In this document: in pieces, positions 49,254 to 62,755 of the stretch
Position numbering within the stretch: the stretch's first letter is position 1
Layout: each line of letters begins with the position of its first letter
NCBI GenBank assembly: GCA_902629695.1
Contig: CACORY010000003.1
Coordinates: 1 to 64,000 of the forward strand
DNA from: an uncultured Pelagibacteraceae bacterium
Lineage (GTDB): Bacteria; Pseudomonadota; Alphaproteobacteria; Pelagibacterales; Pelagibacteraceae
DNA length: 64,000 nucleotides
Direction of reading: 5' to 3'
Made by a program: the position numbers and the translations under genes
Notes under the pieces: generated by a model
What the model saw: the letters and a program-made list of their open reading frames with translations, nothing else
Databases searched by the model: none
What the model was told of the DNA's origin: nothing

Positions 49254-49665
49254 GGCTTCTAATCTTAGAAATTTGTATTCCAACTGATGAACAATCTTTA
49301 AGAATTTCTAATTTTTCAATTTTTAACATAATTTTACCAATTCTTTTATCTTTAAATAATTCATCAAAAACTGCTTCTGCCAAAGTCTCTAAAAAATTAT
49401 AATGCCTCTTTTTTACAAGTTTTTTGATTAATTTTACAATTGTTCCATAATTTACAATTGATTTTAAATCTTTATCATTTGAAGGTTTTTTATCTTGATA
49501 GTCTATTTCAAGACTAAATTTTACTTTTTGAGAATTCTCTTTTTCAAAATCGTAATACCCAAGTTTTAAGTCCAAAATTAACTCATTAATTATTATCTTT
49601 TTCTCATAATTAAATAAGCTTTTTGATTTATCAATTTTAACAATCTTAAAATTATTTTTTCTCAT
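49240..49665 (-). CDS. folB: dihydroneopterin aldolase
   Basis: The 141-residue protein has an extended start then [20 protein letters not shown] near residues 24-43, [20 protein letters not shown] near 69-88 and [15 protein letters not shown] near 90-104, matching FolB with its active-site Glu/Lys positions. It makes 6-hydroxymethyl-dihydropterin for folate. The first 20 residues are unusual for the family. It lies in the uvrB-SDR-folB-uvrC run. Confidence 0.83.
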   Translation of the reverse strand: MRKNNFKIVKIDKSKSLFNYEKKIIINELILDLKLGYYDFEKENSQKVKFSLEIDYQDKKPSNDKDLKSIVNYGTIVKLIKKLVKKRHYNFLETLAEAVFDELFKDKRIGKIMLKIEKLEILKDCSSVGIQISKIRSHVKS

Positions 49666-49723
49666 TAGCTAAAAGATTTGTTAAAAAAAAAATTGCAAAT
49701 ATAGACAAAACTATTTTTTTCAC
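49652..49723 (-). CDS. possible 23-residue signal-peptide-like micro-ORF
   Basis: I translated GTG at 49723 to TAA at 49654-49652: it starts [20 protein letters not shown] and ends EKK. It is a textbook basic-hydrophobic-AxA pattern with almost no mature part. Its GTG overlaps the TGA of the upstream SDR gene (GTGA), and its end overlaps the folB start by 14 bp, so it would be translated between them. No homologue was searched. It could be a small membrane peptide, a coupling leader, or chance. Confidence 0.4.
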   Translation of the reverse strand: MKKIVLSIFAIFFLTNLLANEKK

Positions 49724-50456
49724 TCTTTTCCTTTCATTATATCGGGCGTTTGCCAATTTAAGCTTTGACCACCATCAATAGCTAAAACTTGTCCTGTAAT
49801 AGAACTGTTTTTAATAAAAAAGTCAACTGCATTACAAATCTCATTTACATCAACTTGTTGTTTTAGTGGAGTTGCTAAATATTGGCTTTTAAAGTGTTTT
49901 TCAGATTGTCTTTTATTTTTAATAGTTGGTCCAGGAGCTATTCCATTAACTCTTATATTAGGCGAAAGGCTCATTGCACTAGTTTTGGTTAAAGTATGTA
50001 AACCAGTTTTACTTAATGTATATGAGAAAAAAAATGGAGTTAGTTTAAATACTCTTTGATCAATTATATTAATAATATTGTTATTTTTACCTCTGACATT
50101 TTTTGAAAATTCTTTTGATAAAAGAGCAGGAGCTTTAAGATTTGTGGAAATATGTTTTTCCCAACTTTTAGAAGTAAAATTTTCTAATTTATCGTTTTCA
50201 AATAATGAGGCATTATTTATTAAACAGTCAAAAAATTTCATTTTTGATTTTGAAAATTTGACTATTTTTTGAACATCTTTCTCTTTACTTAAATCTGCGC
50301 TTACCAAATAAACTTTTGTTCCAAATCTCTGTAATTTTTTCCTTAAACTCTCAGCTTTAGATTTTGATTTATTGAAATGAATAGTAATTTCTATGTTTGG
50401 TCCGGCTAATTTTTCTGCTATAGCAGCTCCTATTCTAGTAGCTCCACCGGTGATTA

Positions 50457-50475
<19 letters not shown>
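49720..50475 (-). CDS. SDR-family pteridine reductase-like enzyme (FolM-like)
   Basis: The 251-residue short-chain dehydrogenase has the cofactor motif [15 protein letters not shown] near residues 6-20, [17 protein letters not shown] near 84-100 (NNAS with SLFE as in pteridine reductases), [20 protein letters not shown] near 137-156 with the catalytic YxxxK, and [15 protein letters not shown] near 181-195. FolM/PTR1 enzymes reduce dihydromonapterin or dihydrofolate. The folB neighbour supports a pterin substrate. It overlaps uvrB by 19 bp. Confidence 0.82.
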
Positions 50476-53858
<3,383 letters not shown>

Positions 53859-54806
53859 TTATTTTTGTTTTAAAATACTTTTTACCGGATTAGTTTTTTT
53901 AATCCAAGAATTTGGAATAGAATTTATTCCTTTTAATGCAGCAAAATATGCTCCAGTGAAATTTGCTCTTGAACAATTACAGCCACCTGCTTTTATTGTT
54001 CTTAAAATAGCATCTTTATAATTTTTTGAATTAATAATTGTGTATATTGAACTATTAAAAGTTCCAGGATAACTACAAGCCATACCTAATTTTTTTATAG
54101 TAATAGAGTTAAATTTTGATTTAAATTTTTTTATTTTTTTTATGTCATGTACGATCTCTCTAAAATATGAATTTCTATTGTATCTTTTAACAAATTCTTT
54201 AATTGGGTCTTTAGCTCCTTTTAACGCAAAATCTATTAAATAAAATTTTGCCATGGCGTACTTAAAACTAATTTTTGACACAGTTACAATTTTGAAAATT
54301 TTCTTTAAACTTTTAAAATCAAACCCATATAGAAAATATGGAAGAGTAGCACAAAAACCATCTGACTCATTGACTTTTACACCACCAGAAATTTTTTTTT
54401 TTAAATTAATATTATTTACCGTTTCAATAATATTTTGATGTATCCATGGTCCTTTAATCATACCACGCCAGTCTTTAACTTTTTTATATTTAGATCTCAG
54501 TTTTAAATTTTTCCAATATTCACTACCAGGACCGAAGTTTTTAAGAATATTTTTTTTAAATCTTTTTTCTATATTTTCATGTCCATCTAGCAGTGTATTA
54601 AACATCACTTGGCCAATTTCATTATATCCAGAGACTTTTCCAGTTTTTATATTATAGAATGGGCTTTTATTTTTTTTTAAAAAAGCAAAGTCTTTTTTAC
54701 CTTTAATATGATTATTTAATTTTTTTTGATTATATACCCAATGTAACGGCCTTGCTGCCGCATCAGCTACCGTGGCGCCTAAGAAGACATGTAGATTATT
54801 TTTCAC
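53859..54806 (-). CDS. ADP-ribosylglycohydrolase-family protein, J1-crystallin-like
   Basis: The 315-residue protein has FLGATVADAAARPLHWVYN near residues 8-26, SGYNEIGQVMFNTLLDG near 59-75, NESDGFCATLPYFLYG near 147-162 and AGGCNCSRANFTGAYFAALK near 277-296. These align with the ADP-ribosylglycohydrolase fold, closest in style to J1-crystallin-type members. The canonical metal-binding DDT-like and DTDT-like motifs are replaced by NEIGQ and CNCSR, so hydrolase activity on ADP-ribosyl groups is doubtful. It ends against aspC and follows trxB by 1 bp. Confidence 0.75.
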   Translation of the reverse strand: MKNNLHVFLGATVADAAARPLHWVYNQKKLNNHIKGKKDFAFLKKNKSPFYNIKTGKVSGYNEIGQVMFNTLLDGHENIEKRFKKNILKNFGPGSEYWKNLKLRSKYKKVKDWRGMIKGPWIHQNIIETVNNINLKKKISGGVKVNESDGFCATLPYFLYGFDFKSLKKIFKIVTVSKISFKYAMAKFYLIDFALKGAKDPIKEFVKRYNRNSYFREIVHDIKKIKKFKSKFNSITIKKLGMACSYPGTFNSSIYTIINSKNYKDAILRTIKAGGCNCSRANFTGAYFAALKGINSIPNSWIKKTNPVKSILKQK

Positions 54807-54807
54807 T

Positions 54808-55752
54808 TTAATGAGACAAAAACTTTTCAGCCTCTAGCGCTGCCATGCATCCCATACCAGCAGCAGTAACTGCTTGCCTAAATGTTTTATCTTTTACATC
54901 TCCAGCCGCATAAACACCCGGAACATTAGTTTCTGTTGAATCTGGTTTTGTTATTAAATAACCTTCCTTGTCCATACTTAGTTGATCTTTAAACAATTGT
55001 GTTGCAGGGTCATGACCAATTGCAATAAATATACCGTCTAACTTTATTTCATCAGTTTTACTCGTTTTTACATTTTTTACTTTAATTCCTTTAACATTTT
55101 TTGGATCTTTGTCACCGATTACATCCTCGACAACGGTATCCCAAATGATTTCAATTTTTTTATTTTCCATAAGTTTTTTTTGAAGCATCTTTTCAGCCCT
55201 CAATGTATCTCTTCTATGAATTAATTTTACTTTTGATGCAAATTTTGTAAGAAACATTGCTTCTTCAACAGCTGCATTACCTCCACCGACAACTGCAACT
55301 TCTTTGTCTTTAAAGAAAAAACCATCACATGTAGCGCACGCTGATACGCCAAATCCTCTAAACTCCTGCTCAGATTTAATATTTAACCATCTAGCTTGGG
55401 CACCTGTTGAAATTATTATGCTGTCAGCGGTATATTTTTGACCAGTGTCACCTACAGCCTCAAATGGGGTTATCTTTAAATTTACTGAGCTTATATGATC
55501 TTCAATCATTTCTGTTCCAACTGCTTTTGCCTGCTCTTTCATTTGATCCATAAGCCATGGACCTTGAATAACATCCGCAAATCCAGGAAAATTTTCAACA
55601 TCTGTTGTTGTAGTTAACTGGCCACCAGGCTCTGATCCGTAAACTAAAATTGGATTTAACATCGCTCTAGCCGCATAAACTGCAGCAGTGTATCCGGCAG
55701 GACCAGACCCAATTATTAACACTTTTGTGTGTTTAGTTGGATTTTGACTCAT
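54808..55752 (-). CDS. trxB: thioredoxin reductase
   Basis: The 314-residue flavoprotein has FAD motif VLIIGSGPAGYTAAVYAARA near residues 11-30, GGQLTTTTDVENFPGF near 43-58, the redox site SACATCDGFFFKDKEVAVVG near 133-152 with CATC, and AAGDVKDKTFRQAVTAAGMG near 282-301. It reduces thioredoxin with NADPH. It is 21 bp from the divergent ELM1-family gene. Confidence 0.96.
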   Translation of the reverse strand: MSQNPTKHTKVLIIGSGPAGYTAAVYAARAMLNPILVYGSEPGGQLTTTTDVENFPGFADVIQGPWLMDQMKEQAKAVGTEMIEDHISSVNLKITPFEAVGDTGQKYTADSIIISTGAQARWLNIKSEQEFRGFGVSACATCDGFFFKDKEVAVVGGGNAAVEEAMFLTKFASKVKLIHRRDTLRAEKMLQKKLMENKKIEIIWDTVVEDVIGDKDPKNVKGIKVKNVKTSKTDEIKLDGIFIAIGHDPATQLFKDQLSMDKEGYLITKPDSTETNVPGVYAAGDVKDKTFRQAVTAAGMGCMAALEAEKFLSH

Positions 55753-55773
55753 ATGAAAGCTATATAGTGATTA

Positions 55774-56724
55774 ATGACTAAATTAAAAGGTTTATTATTG
55801 ACAGAGGGTATGCACGGCATGATAAGCCAAGTTGAAGGTCTCGCAAAAGCATTAAATTTAGATTTTATACACGAAAAAATTGAACTTAATAATTTTTGGA
55901 AACTTATACCCCCCAAATTAACTCCAATACAAAGTTTTGTTTTTAAAAATAAAATTGATCAAAAATTTAGCATTGTTATTTCTTGTGGAAGAAAAAGTGT
56001 AATTCCCTCAATTTATTTAAAAAAAAAACTAAAAAACAAAATTATGACTATACATATTCAAGATCCTAAAGTTTCAACAAGTAATTTTGATTATGTCATA
56101 GTGCCAGAACATGATGGCATAACTGGTAGCAATATTGTTACTAGTAAAGGGGCAATTCATTATTTAAGAAATAACGAATTAGATCTGAATATGAATTACC
56201 TAAAATCCCAGTTAAATAAAGATAAGATTGTTTCCTTGATTATGGGTGGTCCCAATAAATATTACAATTATGATAAGAAGATAATAGAGGAAATATTTTT
56301 TAAAGTTCAAAATAATTTTATAGAAAATGATTATCAATTAATTTTTATTCCTTCAATGAGAACACCAAAAAATATTATTGAATTAGCAAAGAATTATTTT
56401 GATAATGATCAAATCATAATTACTGATATTGATAAAAATGCCTATCTTTCATCCCTAAGACTAGCAGATCATATAGTTGTGACATGTGACTCAACATCAA
56501 TGATTTCTGAGGCAGCGATGACAGGTAAACCAATCTACGTGGTCCAGATGCCACCAGTAAAAAAAAATGAAAGATTTCAGAAATTTTTTAGATTATTTAA
56601 ATCTTTAAACATTATCAAAGATCTTGAAAACTCTTTAGAAGTATGGAGCTATGAAAAACTTAATGAAACTGATAGGATATCAAGTTATATAAAAAAAAAA
56701 TTTAAAGATTATGACTTTTCTTAA
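55774..56724 (+). CDS. ELM1/DUF1022-family protein
   Basis: The 316-residue protein has LLTEGMHGMISQVEGLAKAL near residues 7-26, ISCGRKSVIPSIYLKK near 69-84, FDYVIVPEHDGITGSNIV near 105-122, LIMGGPNKYYNYD near 154-166 and VVTCDSTSMISEAAMTGKPI near 234-253. This matches the family named for plant mitochondrial fission factor ELM1, which has a glycosyltransferase-B-like fold. Bacterial function is not established. Its end overlaps the next gene by 14 bp, so they are co-translated. Confidence 0.82.
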   Translation: MTKLKGLLLTEGMHGMISQVEGLAKALNLDFIHEKIELNNFWKLIPPKLTPIQSFVFKNKIDQKFSIVISCGRKSVIPSIYLKKKLKNKIMTIHIQDPKVSTSNFDYVIVPEHDGITGSNIVTSKGAIHYLRNNELDLNMNYLKSQLNKDKIVSLIMGGPNKYYNYDKKIIEEIFFKVQNNFIENDYQLIFIPSMRTPKNIIELAKNYFDNDQIIITDIDKNAYLSSLRLADHIVVTCDSTSMISEAAMTGKPIYVVQMPPVKKNERFQKFFRLFKSLNIIKDLENSLEVWSYEKLNETDRISSYIKKKFKDYDFS

Positions 56725-57373
56725 TTCTATATTAAATAATTCAAAAAAACATGAGTCTCCTTTTGATCATTGGGAATACAACGATGCGTTAAATAATGAT
56801 GCTATTAATGAAATCATATATGCAGATATACCAGATGTAAGAAAGCATAACTTATCTTATGACGGAACGAGAGCTATTGATGGTGGTGGAGCGGAATTTA
56901 GGGAAGGGATAGAGTCAGGTGGAAAAGCAATTAAATTTAGATGTTTTATAACAAAAGAAAATGCCTCAAAATTTCCAAATCTTGTTAAGTTTATTAAGGA
57001 GCTACAATCAAAGGAGACATATCAAACAATTTCAAAAATGATTAAAAAGGATTTGACAAATTCTTATGTACGAGTTGAAGTTATATGTGACAGAGAAGGA
57101 TTTTGGCTCAAACCACATTGCGATATTAAAGAAAAATTAATGTCAGGCCTTATTTTTATAAATAAAGAGAATGAGTCTGAAGACTTGGGAACAGATTTTT
57201 ATAATGAAAAATTAGAAAAAGTTAAAACTGTTCCTTATAAGCATAATTATGGATATTTTTTTACTAGTGGACCCAATACATGGCACGGAATGGAAAAAAA
57301 AAAAATTCTAAAAGAAAGAAGATGTATTCAAGTAAATTATGTTACTTTCAAAACTGATTGGAAAGTTGAATAA
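56711..57373 (+). CDS. 2OG-Fe(II) oxygenase-like protein
   Basis: The 220-residue protein has a jelly-roll dioxygenase pattern: HCD in GFWLKPHCDIKEKLMSGLIF near residues 131-150 (His-x-Asp), a distal His in GPNTWHGMEKKK near 191-202 and an Arg in ERRCIQVNYV near 207-216 for the 2-oxoglutarate carboxylate. The substrate is unknown. It overlaps the ELM1-family gene by 14 bp, and the pair suggests a joint surface-polymer or lipid modification role; that is only inference. Confidence 0.75.
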   Translation: MTFLNSILNNSKKHESPFDHWEYNDALNNDAINEIIYADIPDVRKHNLSYDGTRAIDGGGAEFREGIESGGKAIKFRCFITKENASKFPNLVKFIKELQSKETYQTISKMIKKDLTNSYVRVEVICDREGFWLKPHCDIKEKLMSGLIFINKENESEDLGTDFYNEKLEKVKTVPYKHNYGYFFTSGPNTWHGMEKKKILKERRCIQVNYVTFKTDWKVE

Positions 57374-57381
57374 GTAATTTT

Positions 57382-57627
57382 TTATACAAAATTAGAATAA
57401 ATTCCGATTACGATTAGAGAAACCAGCGTAAAACAAATACCAGTTACTGCTCTCAATTGATCACTATTAGATTTATCATTAATTTTCCAAATATTTATAT
57501 TGTGAATTTGGAATTTATTAGAAACTTTAATTTTATTATCTTCAGGAAAATCCAAGACTTCTGCATTAAATAAATTTTTTTTCTTTTCTAAAGCTGTTTC
57601 AATATATTTGTGGACTTCTGAGCTCAT
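57382..57627 (-). CDS. small tail-anchored protein of unknown function
   Basis: This 81-residue protein is not recognised. It has a charged N-terminal half (MSSEVHKYIETALEKKKNLF) and one C-terminal hydrophobic helix near residues 59-79 (AVTGICFTLVSLIVIGIYSN), which suggests a C-tail membrane anchor with the bulk in the cytoplasm. It converges on the oxygenase gene with an 8-bp gap and lies downstream of carB on the same strand. Confidence 0.5.
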   Translation of the reverse strand: MSSEVHKYIETALEKKKNLFNAEVLDFPEDNKIKVSNKFQIHNINIWKINDKSNSDQLRAVTGICFTLVSLIVIGIYSNFV

Positions 57628-57768
57628 AATTTATTAATAAACCTTAAAAAAAAGATTTATTTTATTCAATAAGCGTATCAATCAAAATGGGTCATTTAAA
57701 ATTAATTTTTTAATTTTAATCAACTTAAGATTGTATGAATTTTATCAACTTTTGATTGAATAATTTTT
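57628..57768. other. 141-bp intergenic stretch between carB and the small tail-anchored gene
   Basis: The stretch is strongly AT-rich and shows no ORF. It has two inverted-repeat possibilities: TCAATCAAAA (57678-57687) with TTTTGATTGA (57750-57759), and an AT-only hairpin AAAATTAA/TTAATTTT near 57698-57717. It probably holds the end of the car transcript and a promoter for the next gene, but neither is certain. Confidence 0.4.
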
Positions 57769-60700
57769 TTAAAAAAGATCTTGAAGAGAGTTGACCTCAA
57801 GTTTTTTAGATTTTAGTGATTTGATACCTTGTATACAAGCAAGCGCAGTAGACATATTTGTACAATATGGAACTTTATTTTTAAGTGTTGCTCTTCTAAG
57901 GGCAATTGCATCATTTAATCTGTGCTCACTATTTCCACCACCAGTATTAATGACAATAGCAATTTTTTTTGAGTTTAGGACGTCTACGATATGAGGAGAT
58001 CCACTACTTACTTTGTTTATTATTTTGCATTTCATTCCATGGTTTTTAATATATTCAGCTGTACCTTTAGTCGCACATAAATCAAAATTTAATTTAGTAA
58101 GTTGCTTTGCAAGATCTATACCTTCATCCTTATGTGAGTCTTTAAGCGATATAAATGCGAGACCTTTTTTTGGTAACGAGTTAGCTGATGCTATTTGACT
58201 TTTTGCAAAAGCCATCCCAAAATCTTTATCAAAACCCATTACTTCACCTGTTGATTTCATTTCAGGACCCAGTAGCAAATCACTATTAGGAAATTTATTA
58301 AAGGGAAATACCGCTTCTTTCACTGCAAACATATTTTTAGCTTTTTCTCTAAGCTTAAATTTTGATAATTTTTCACCAGCCATTACTCTTGAGGCAATCT
58401 TTGCTAAAGGAAGACCTTTTGCTTTAGATACAAATGGGACTGTTCTACTAGCTCTTGGATTTACTTCGATAACATAAATTTCATCTTTTTTAATTGCAAA
58501 TTGTATATTCATAAAACCTTTTACTTTCAAAGCTAATGCAAGTTTTTTAGTTTGATTTTCAATTTCTTTTATTAAATAAGGCTTTATTGATACAGGGGGG
58601 AGACAACAAGCAGAGTCTCCAGAATGAATTCCAGCCTCCTCAATATGTTGCATTATACCAGCCACATAAACTTGTCTTCCATCTGATATTGCATCTACAT
58701 CTACTTCCATTGCATGGTCAATAAATTTATCAATTAAAATTGGATTTTCCTCTGCTGCTCTAAATGCTTCTTTAACAAAATTTTTGAGCTGGCTTTTTTC
58801 GTGAACAATTTCCATTGCTCTACCTCCTAATACATATGAGGGTCTCACCATAAGAGGTAATCCTACTTTGTCTGCAATTTTAATAGCCTGTTTAAAGTTT
58901 TTCGCAATTCCGCTTTCTGCTTGTTTTAATTTTAATTTATTTAATAAATTTCTAAATCTGTTTCTATCCTCTGCTAAATCAATAGAAGAATATTGTGTTC
59001 CCAATATTGGAAGTTTGTTATCATTTAAAAATTTTGCAAGTTTAATTGGTGTTTGACCTCCAAACTGAGCTATGACACCAATCAAGCTTCCTTTTTCTTT
59101 TTCTATTTTAATAATATTAAATACATACTCTTCTTTAAGAGGTTCAAAATATAATCTATCACTTGTATCATAGTCTGTTGAAACTGTTTCTGGATTGCAA
59201 TTGATCATAATTGTTTCGTAACCAGCATTTTTTAAAGAAAAACTTGCTTGGCAGCAGCAATAATCAAACTCAATTCCTTGGCCAATTCTGTTTGGTCCTC
59301 CTCCAAGAATAATTATTTTTTTCTTATTAGATGGATCAGCTTCACATTCAGAATTAATTGAAAAATTTCTTTGATAAGTTGAATACATATATGGAGTAAA
59401 AGATTTAAATTCAGCAGCACAAGTATCTACTTTTTTATAAACAGGAAGTATTTTTAGTGCTGATCTTTTTCTTCTTACAATTTCCTCAGAAGTTTTAGAC
59501 AATTCTGAAAGTTTCTTATCTGAAAATCCCATTGATTTTATTCTATTAAATTCTGCGAAATCTTTAGGCAGTCCCTTGCTTTTGATATGTATTTCACAAT
59601 CAACTATTTCTTTAATTTGTTTTAAAAACCAAGGATCAATTTTGGATAAATTGTATATTTTCTTTAATTCTATTTTTTTTCTAATCGCTTCGGCGACTAA
59701 TAATATTTTATTTGGAATAGTTTCTTTAAGCTTCCTTTCAATTTGTTTTTTATTTAAATCGAAAATTCTGTCTAAACCTGAAAAACCAGTTTCAAGAGAT
59801 ATAAGCGCTTTTTGCAGAGATTCTTTAAAGTTTCTTCCAATAGCCATTGCTTCACCAACTGATTTCATAGATGTTCCTAAAGTTGCAGGAGAGGTTGAGA
59901 ATTTTTCAAAAGTAAATCTTGGAATTTTAGTTACAACATAATCTATGCTTGGCTCGAACGATGCAGGTGTAACTTTAGTTATTTCATTTTTTAATTCATC
60001 TAGTGTATAACCAACCGCTAATTTTGCAGCCACTTTCGCAATTGGAAATCCAGTTGCTTTTGATGCAAGTGCTGATGATCTTGATACACGCGGATTCATT
60101 TCAATGATAACCATTCGACCATCTTTAGGATTGATAGCAAACTGAACATTTGATCCACCAGTTTCAACTCCAATTTTTCTTAAACATGCAATAGAAGCAT
60201 TTCTCATCATCTGGTATTCTTTATCTGTAAGAGTAAGAGCAGGTGCAATTGTTACTGAGTCACCAGTATGTATTCCCATTGGATCTATATTTTCAATTGA
60301 GCAAATTATTATACAGTTATCTTTCTTATCTCTTACAACTTCCATTTCAAATTCTTTCCAACCTTCCAAACATTCCTCAACAAGAACTTGGCTTACAGGA
60401 GACTCATACAATCCATTTTTTACAATCTTAAAATAATCTTTTTTAGTTTTAGCTATTCCTCCACCAAGTCCACCAAGAGTAAAAGCAGGTCTTATGATTG
60501 CTGGCAATCCAATTTTTTTTAACACTTTTGATGCTTGGTTATTGTTATTAACAATTTCAGATTTTGGTAAATCTAAACCAATATCAATCATATTTTTTCT
60601 AAATTTTTTTCTATCCTCTGCATTAGAAATTGCTTTAGAGTTTGCTCCTATTAATTCAATTTTGTATTTTTTTAAAACTCCTTTTTTCTCTGCTTCCATC

Positions 60701-60996
60701 GCAAGGTTTAGCGCGGTTTGGCCTCCCATTGTTGGAAGAATTGCATCTGGTTTTTCTTTTTTGAGAATTTTTTCTAATACATTTAGTGTAATTGGTTCAA
60801 TATAAGTTTTATCCGCAACATCTGGATCTGTCATAATTGTTGCGGGATTTGAGTTTATTAGAACTACTTTATAGCCTTCATCTTTTAGTGCTTTACAAGC
60901 TTGTGTTCCTGAATAATCAAATTCACATGCTTGTCCTATAATTATTGGACCAGCGCCCACGACCAAAATTTTTTTAATATCTTTTCTTTTTGGCAT
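57769..60996 (-). CDS. carB: carbamoyl-phosphate synthase large subunit
   Basis: The 1075-residue protein has the duplicated ATP-grasp layout: [20 protein letters not shown] near 13-32 and [20 protein letters not shown] near 566-585 as paired starts, [20 protein letters not shown] and [20 protein letters not shown] as paired grasp motifs, and a C-terminal allosteric MGS domain. It makes carbamoyl phosphate for pyrimidines and arginine. It overlaps carA by 23 bp. Length is normal. Confidence 0.98.
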   Translation of the reverse strand: MPKRKDIKKILVVGAGPIIIGQACEFDYSGTQACKALKDEGYKVVLINSNPATIMTDPDVADKTYIEPITLNVLEKILKKEKPDAILPTMGGQTALNLAMEAEKKGVLKKYKIELIGANSKAISNAEDRKKFRKNMIDIGLDLPKSEIVNNNNQASKVLKKIGLPAIIRPAFTLGGLGGGIAKTKKDYFKIVKNGLYESPVSQVLVEECLEGWKEFEMEVVRDKKDNCIIICSIENIDPMGIHTGDSVTIAPALTLTDKEYQMMRNASIACLRKIGVETGGSNVQFAINPKDGRMVIIEMNPRVSRSSALASKATGFPIAKVAAKLAVGYTLDELKNEITKVTPASFEPSIDYVVTKIPRFTFEKFSTSPATLGTSMKSVGEAMAIGRNFKESLQKALISLETGFSGLDRIFDLNKKQIERKLKETIPNKILLVAEAIRKKIELKKIYNLSKIDPWFLKQIKEIVDCEIHIKSKGLPKDFAEFNRIKSMGFSDKKLSELSKTSEEIVRRKRSALKILPVYKKVDTCAAEFKSFTPYMYSTYQRNFSINSECEADPSNKKKIIILGGGPNRIGQGIEFDYCCCQASFSLKNAGYETIMINCNPETVSTDYDTSDRLYFEPLKEEYVFNIIKIEKEKGSLIGVIAQFGGQTPIKLAKFLNDNKLPILGTQYSSIDLAEDRNRFRNLLNKLKLKQAESGIAKNFKQAIKIADKVGLPLMVRPSYVLGGRAMEIVHEKSQLKNFVKEAFRAAEENPILIDKFIDHAMEVDVDAISDGRQVYVAGIMQHIEEAGIHSGDSACCLPPVSIKPYLIKEIENQTKKLALALKVKGFMNIQFAIKKDEIYVIEVNPRASRTVPFVSKAKGLPLAKIASRVMAGEKLSKFKLREKAKNMFAVKEAVFPFNKFPNSDLLLGPEMKSTGEVMGFDKDFGMAFAKSQIASANSLPKKGLAFISLKDSHKDEGIDLAKQLTKLNFDLCATKGTAEYIKNHGMKCKIINKVSSGSPHIVDVLNSKKIAIVINTGGGNSEHRLNDAIALRRATLKNKVPYCTNMSTALACIQGIKSLKSKKLEVNSLQDLF

Positions 60997-62167
60997 TTTT
61001 TTTCATGTTGTTAATAAATTCTTGAAACAAATAAACACTATCTTGAGGGCCGGGATTAGACTCCGGATGGTATTGAACTGAAAATATTGGTTTATTTTTA
61101 AGCTTTATTCCTTCAATAGTATTATCAAAAAGAGATTTATGAGTTACTTCAATTTTTTTTGGCAAAGTTTCTTCAACTACTACAAATCCATGATTTTGAC
61201 TTGTAATTTCAACTTTGTCATGAACTAAATTTTTAACAGGATGGTTTGCACCTCTGTGTCCTAACTTCATTTTTTTTGTTTTGCCACCTAAAGCTAATGC
61301 TAAAATCTGATGGCCTAAACAAATACCAAAAATAGGTAAATTATTTTTTATAAGCTCGTTAATTATTGCGATTGAATATTTTCCAGTTGCAGCTGGGTCC
61401 CCTGGTCCATTAGATAAGAAAATTCCGTTTGGTTTTAAACTTAGTATTTTTTGTGCATTTGTTTTACAAGAAACAACAGTAACTTTACAGTTGAAGTCAG
61501 AAAAATATCTTAAGATATTTTTTTTGATTCCGTAATCAACCGCAACTACATGGAATAAATTTTTATTATTTTTTTTATATCCCACGTTTTTTTTCCATGT
61601 TTGAAGACCTCTCCAAGTATAATTTTTTTTGGTTGAAACTACTTTTGCAAGATCTAAATTTTTTAATCCACTCCATTTAAGGGTAGTATTTGTTAATTTA
61701 CTAACATTAAATTTGCCATTTTTTAAATAAGATATTGTTCCTTTTGGTGCTCCTTTATCTCTTATAAAATTTGTGAGGCTTCGAGTGTCTAAACCAGTAA
61801 TTCCGATAATTTTATTTTTTTTGAGCCAAGCATCTAAATGTAGAAATGATCTGTAGTTTGATGGTGAAGTTATTTCAGAGTTAATTATTACTCCTTTTGT
61901 CCATATTTTATCAGACTCATGATCTTCTTTGTTGGTTCCAACATTTCCAATATGAGGAAAGGTAAAGTTAATAATTTGACCTGCGTATGATGGATCAGAG
62001 ATGATTTCCTGATAACCTGTTAAAGATGTATTAAAGCAAACTTCGCCTGTGGCTTCTCCTTGATAACCAATTCCAATTCCTCTAAATACCTTTTTGTTTT
62101 CAAGAACTAAGACGCCTGTATTGATTTGAGATTTTTTTGAGTTAGTTTTTTTTGCTTTTTTGATCAA
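60974..62167 (-). CDS. carA: carbamoyl-phosphate synthase small subunit
   Basis: The 397-residue protein has an N-terminal CPSase domain ([40 protein letters not shown]) and a C-terminal class I glutaminase: catalytic Cys in [19 protein letters not shown] near 275-293 and the His-Glu pair in [15 protein letters not shown] near 367-381. It supplies ammonia to CarB. The start is TTG at 62167; no ATG lies earlier in frame and the family domain begins about 17 residues in. Confidence 0.95.
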   Translation of the reverse strand: MIKKAKKTNSKKSQINTGVLVLENKKVFRGIGIGYQGEATGEVCFNTSLTGYQEIISDPSYAGQIINFTFPHIGNVGTNKEDHESDKIWTKGVIINSEITSPSNYRSFLHLDAWLKKNKIIGITGLDTRSLTNFIRDKGAPKGTISYLKNGKFNVSKLTNTTLKWSGLKNLDLAKVVSTKKNYTWRGLQTWKKNVGYKKNNKNLFHVVAVDYGIKKNILRYFSDFNCKVTVVSCKTNAQKILSLKPNGIFLSNGPGDPAATGKYSIAIINELIKNNLPIFGICLGHQILALALGGKTKKMKLGHRGANHPVKNLVHDKVEITSQNHGFVVVEETLPKKIEVTHKSLFDNTIEGIKLKNKPIFSVQYHPESNPGPQDSVYLFQEFINNMKKNAKKKRY

Positions 62168-62171
62168 TTAC

Positions 62172-62183
62172 AACTCATGAGTT
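62172..62183. promoter_or_regulatory. 12-base palindrome AACTCATGAGTT upstream of carA
   Basis: This perfect palindrome lies 4 bases upstream of the carA TTG start, and near the transcription start predicted from the adjoining promoter. That is operator-like placement. No known regulator is assigned. Confidence 0.35.
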
Positions 62184-62188
62184 AAAGG

Positions 62189-62217
62189 TTAATACAATAA
62201 TTGCATTATTATGGCAA
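62189..62217 (-). promoter_or_regulatory. candidate carA promoter
   Basis: On the minus strand TTGCCA (62217-62212) and TATTAA (62194-62189) are separated by exactly 17 bases. The -35 box matches sigma-70 at 5 of 6 positions and the -10 at 4 of 6. The predicted start falls at the adjoining palindrome. Confidence 0.4.
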
Positions 62218-62293
62218 CAGAGATGTAATAAAAAAATTAAAAAAAAACAATTTTTCTTTTGAAGAATTCTTTCTTTAAAGTAGATTAAAAATT

Positions 62294-62755
62294 ATGTCAC
62301 TTAAACAGACTATCGAAAATGAATATAAAAATGCATTAAAATCTAAAGATAAAAATAAAATATCAACCTATAGGTTAATACTATCATCTATAAAAGATTT
62401 AGACATTGTTAACAGGTCAGGACCTAATAAAAAGGATACTGATGATGAAGATATTAAAAAACTTTTAAAAAAGATGGTTAAGCAAAGAACCGAATCAATT
62501 GATATTTATAAAAAAAACAACCGAGCAGATCTTTTAAAAGTTGAGCAAAATGAATATGATATTTTAATAAGTTTTTTGCCCAAACAGCTTAGCGATGAAG
62601 AAACTAAGAAAATTTGTTTAGATATAATCGTAAAGCTTAAAGCAAATTCAGTTAAAGATATGGGTAAAGTCATGGGTGAATTAAAAAAGACACACACAGA
62701 TACAATTGATTTTGCTAAAGCTGGATTATTGATTAAAGAATTGTTAAATAAATAA
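62294..62755 (+). CDS. yqeY: GatB/YqeY domain protein
   Basis: The 153-residue helical protein has SLKQTIENEYKNALKSKDKN near the start, RLILSSIKDLDI near 27-38, IKKLLKKMVKQRTESIDIYK near 54-73, ILISFLPKQLSDEE near 94-107 and the C-terminal MGKVMGELKK near 126-135. The family shares the tRNA-binding tail domain of GatB, but this stand-alone form has no clear function. It shares the base A of TAATG with dnaG, the standard alphaproteobacterial neighbour. Confidence 0.92.
   Translation: MSLKQTIENEYKNALKSKDKNKISTYRLILSSIKDLDIVNRSGPNKKDTDDEDIKKLLKKMVKQRTESIDIYKKNNRADLLKVEQNEYDILISFLPKQLSDEETKKICLDIIVKLKANSVKDMGKVMGELKKTHTDTIDFAKAGLLIKELLNK

Noticed and set aside
57678..57759. Long-range inverted repeat TCAATCAAAA / TTTTGATTGA after carB
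   Set aside because: Ten A/T-rich base pairs with a 62-base loop are likely by chance in such DNA, and no consensus RNA family is recognisable.
59576..59941. 121-residue plus-strand ORF inside carB
   Set aside because: It lies fully antisense to a conserved gene and its composition is that of the carB complement.
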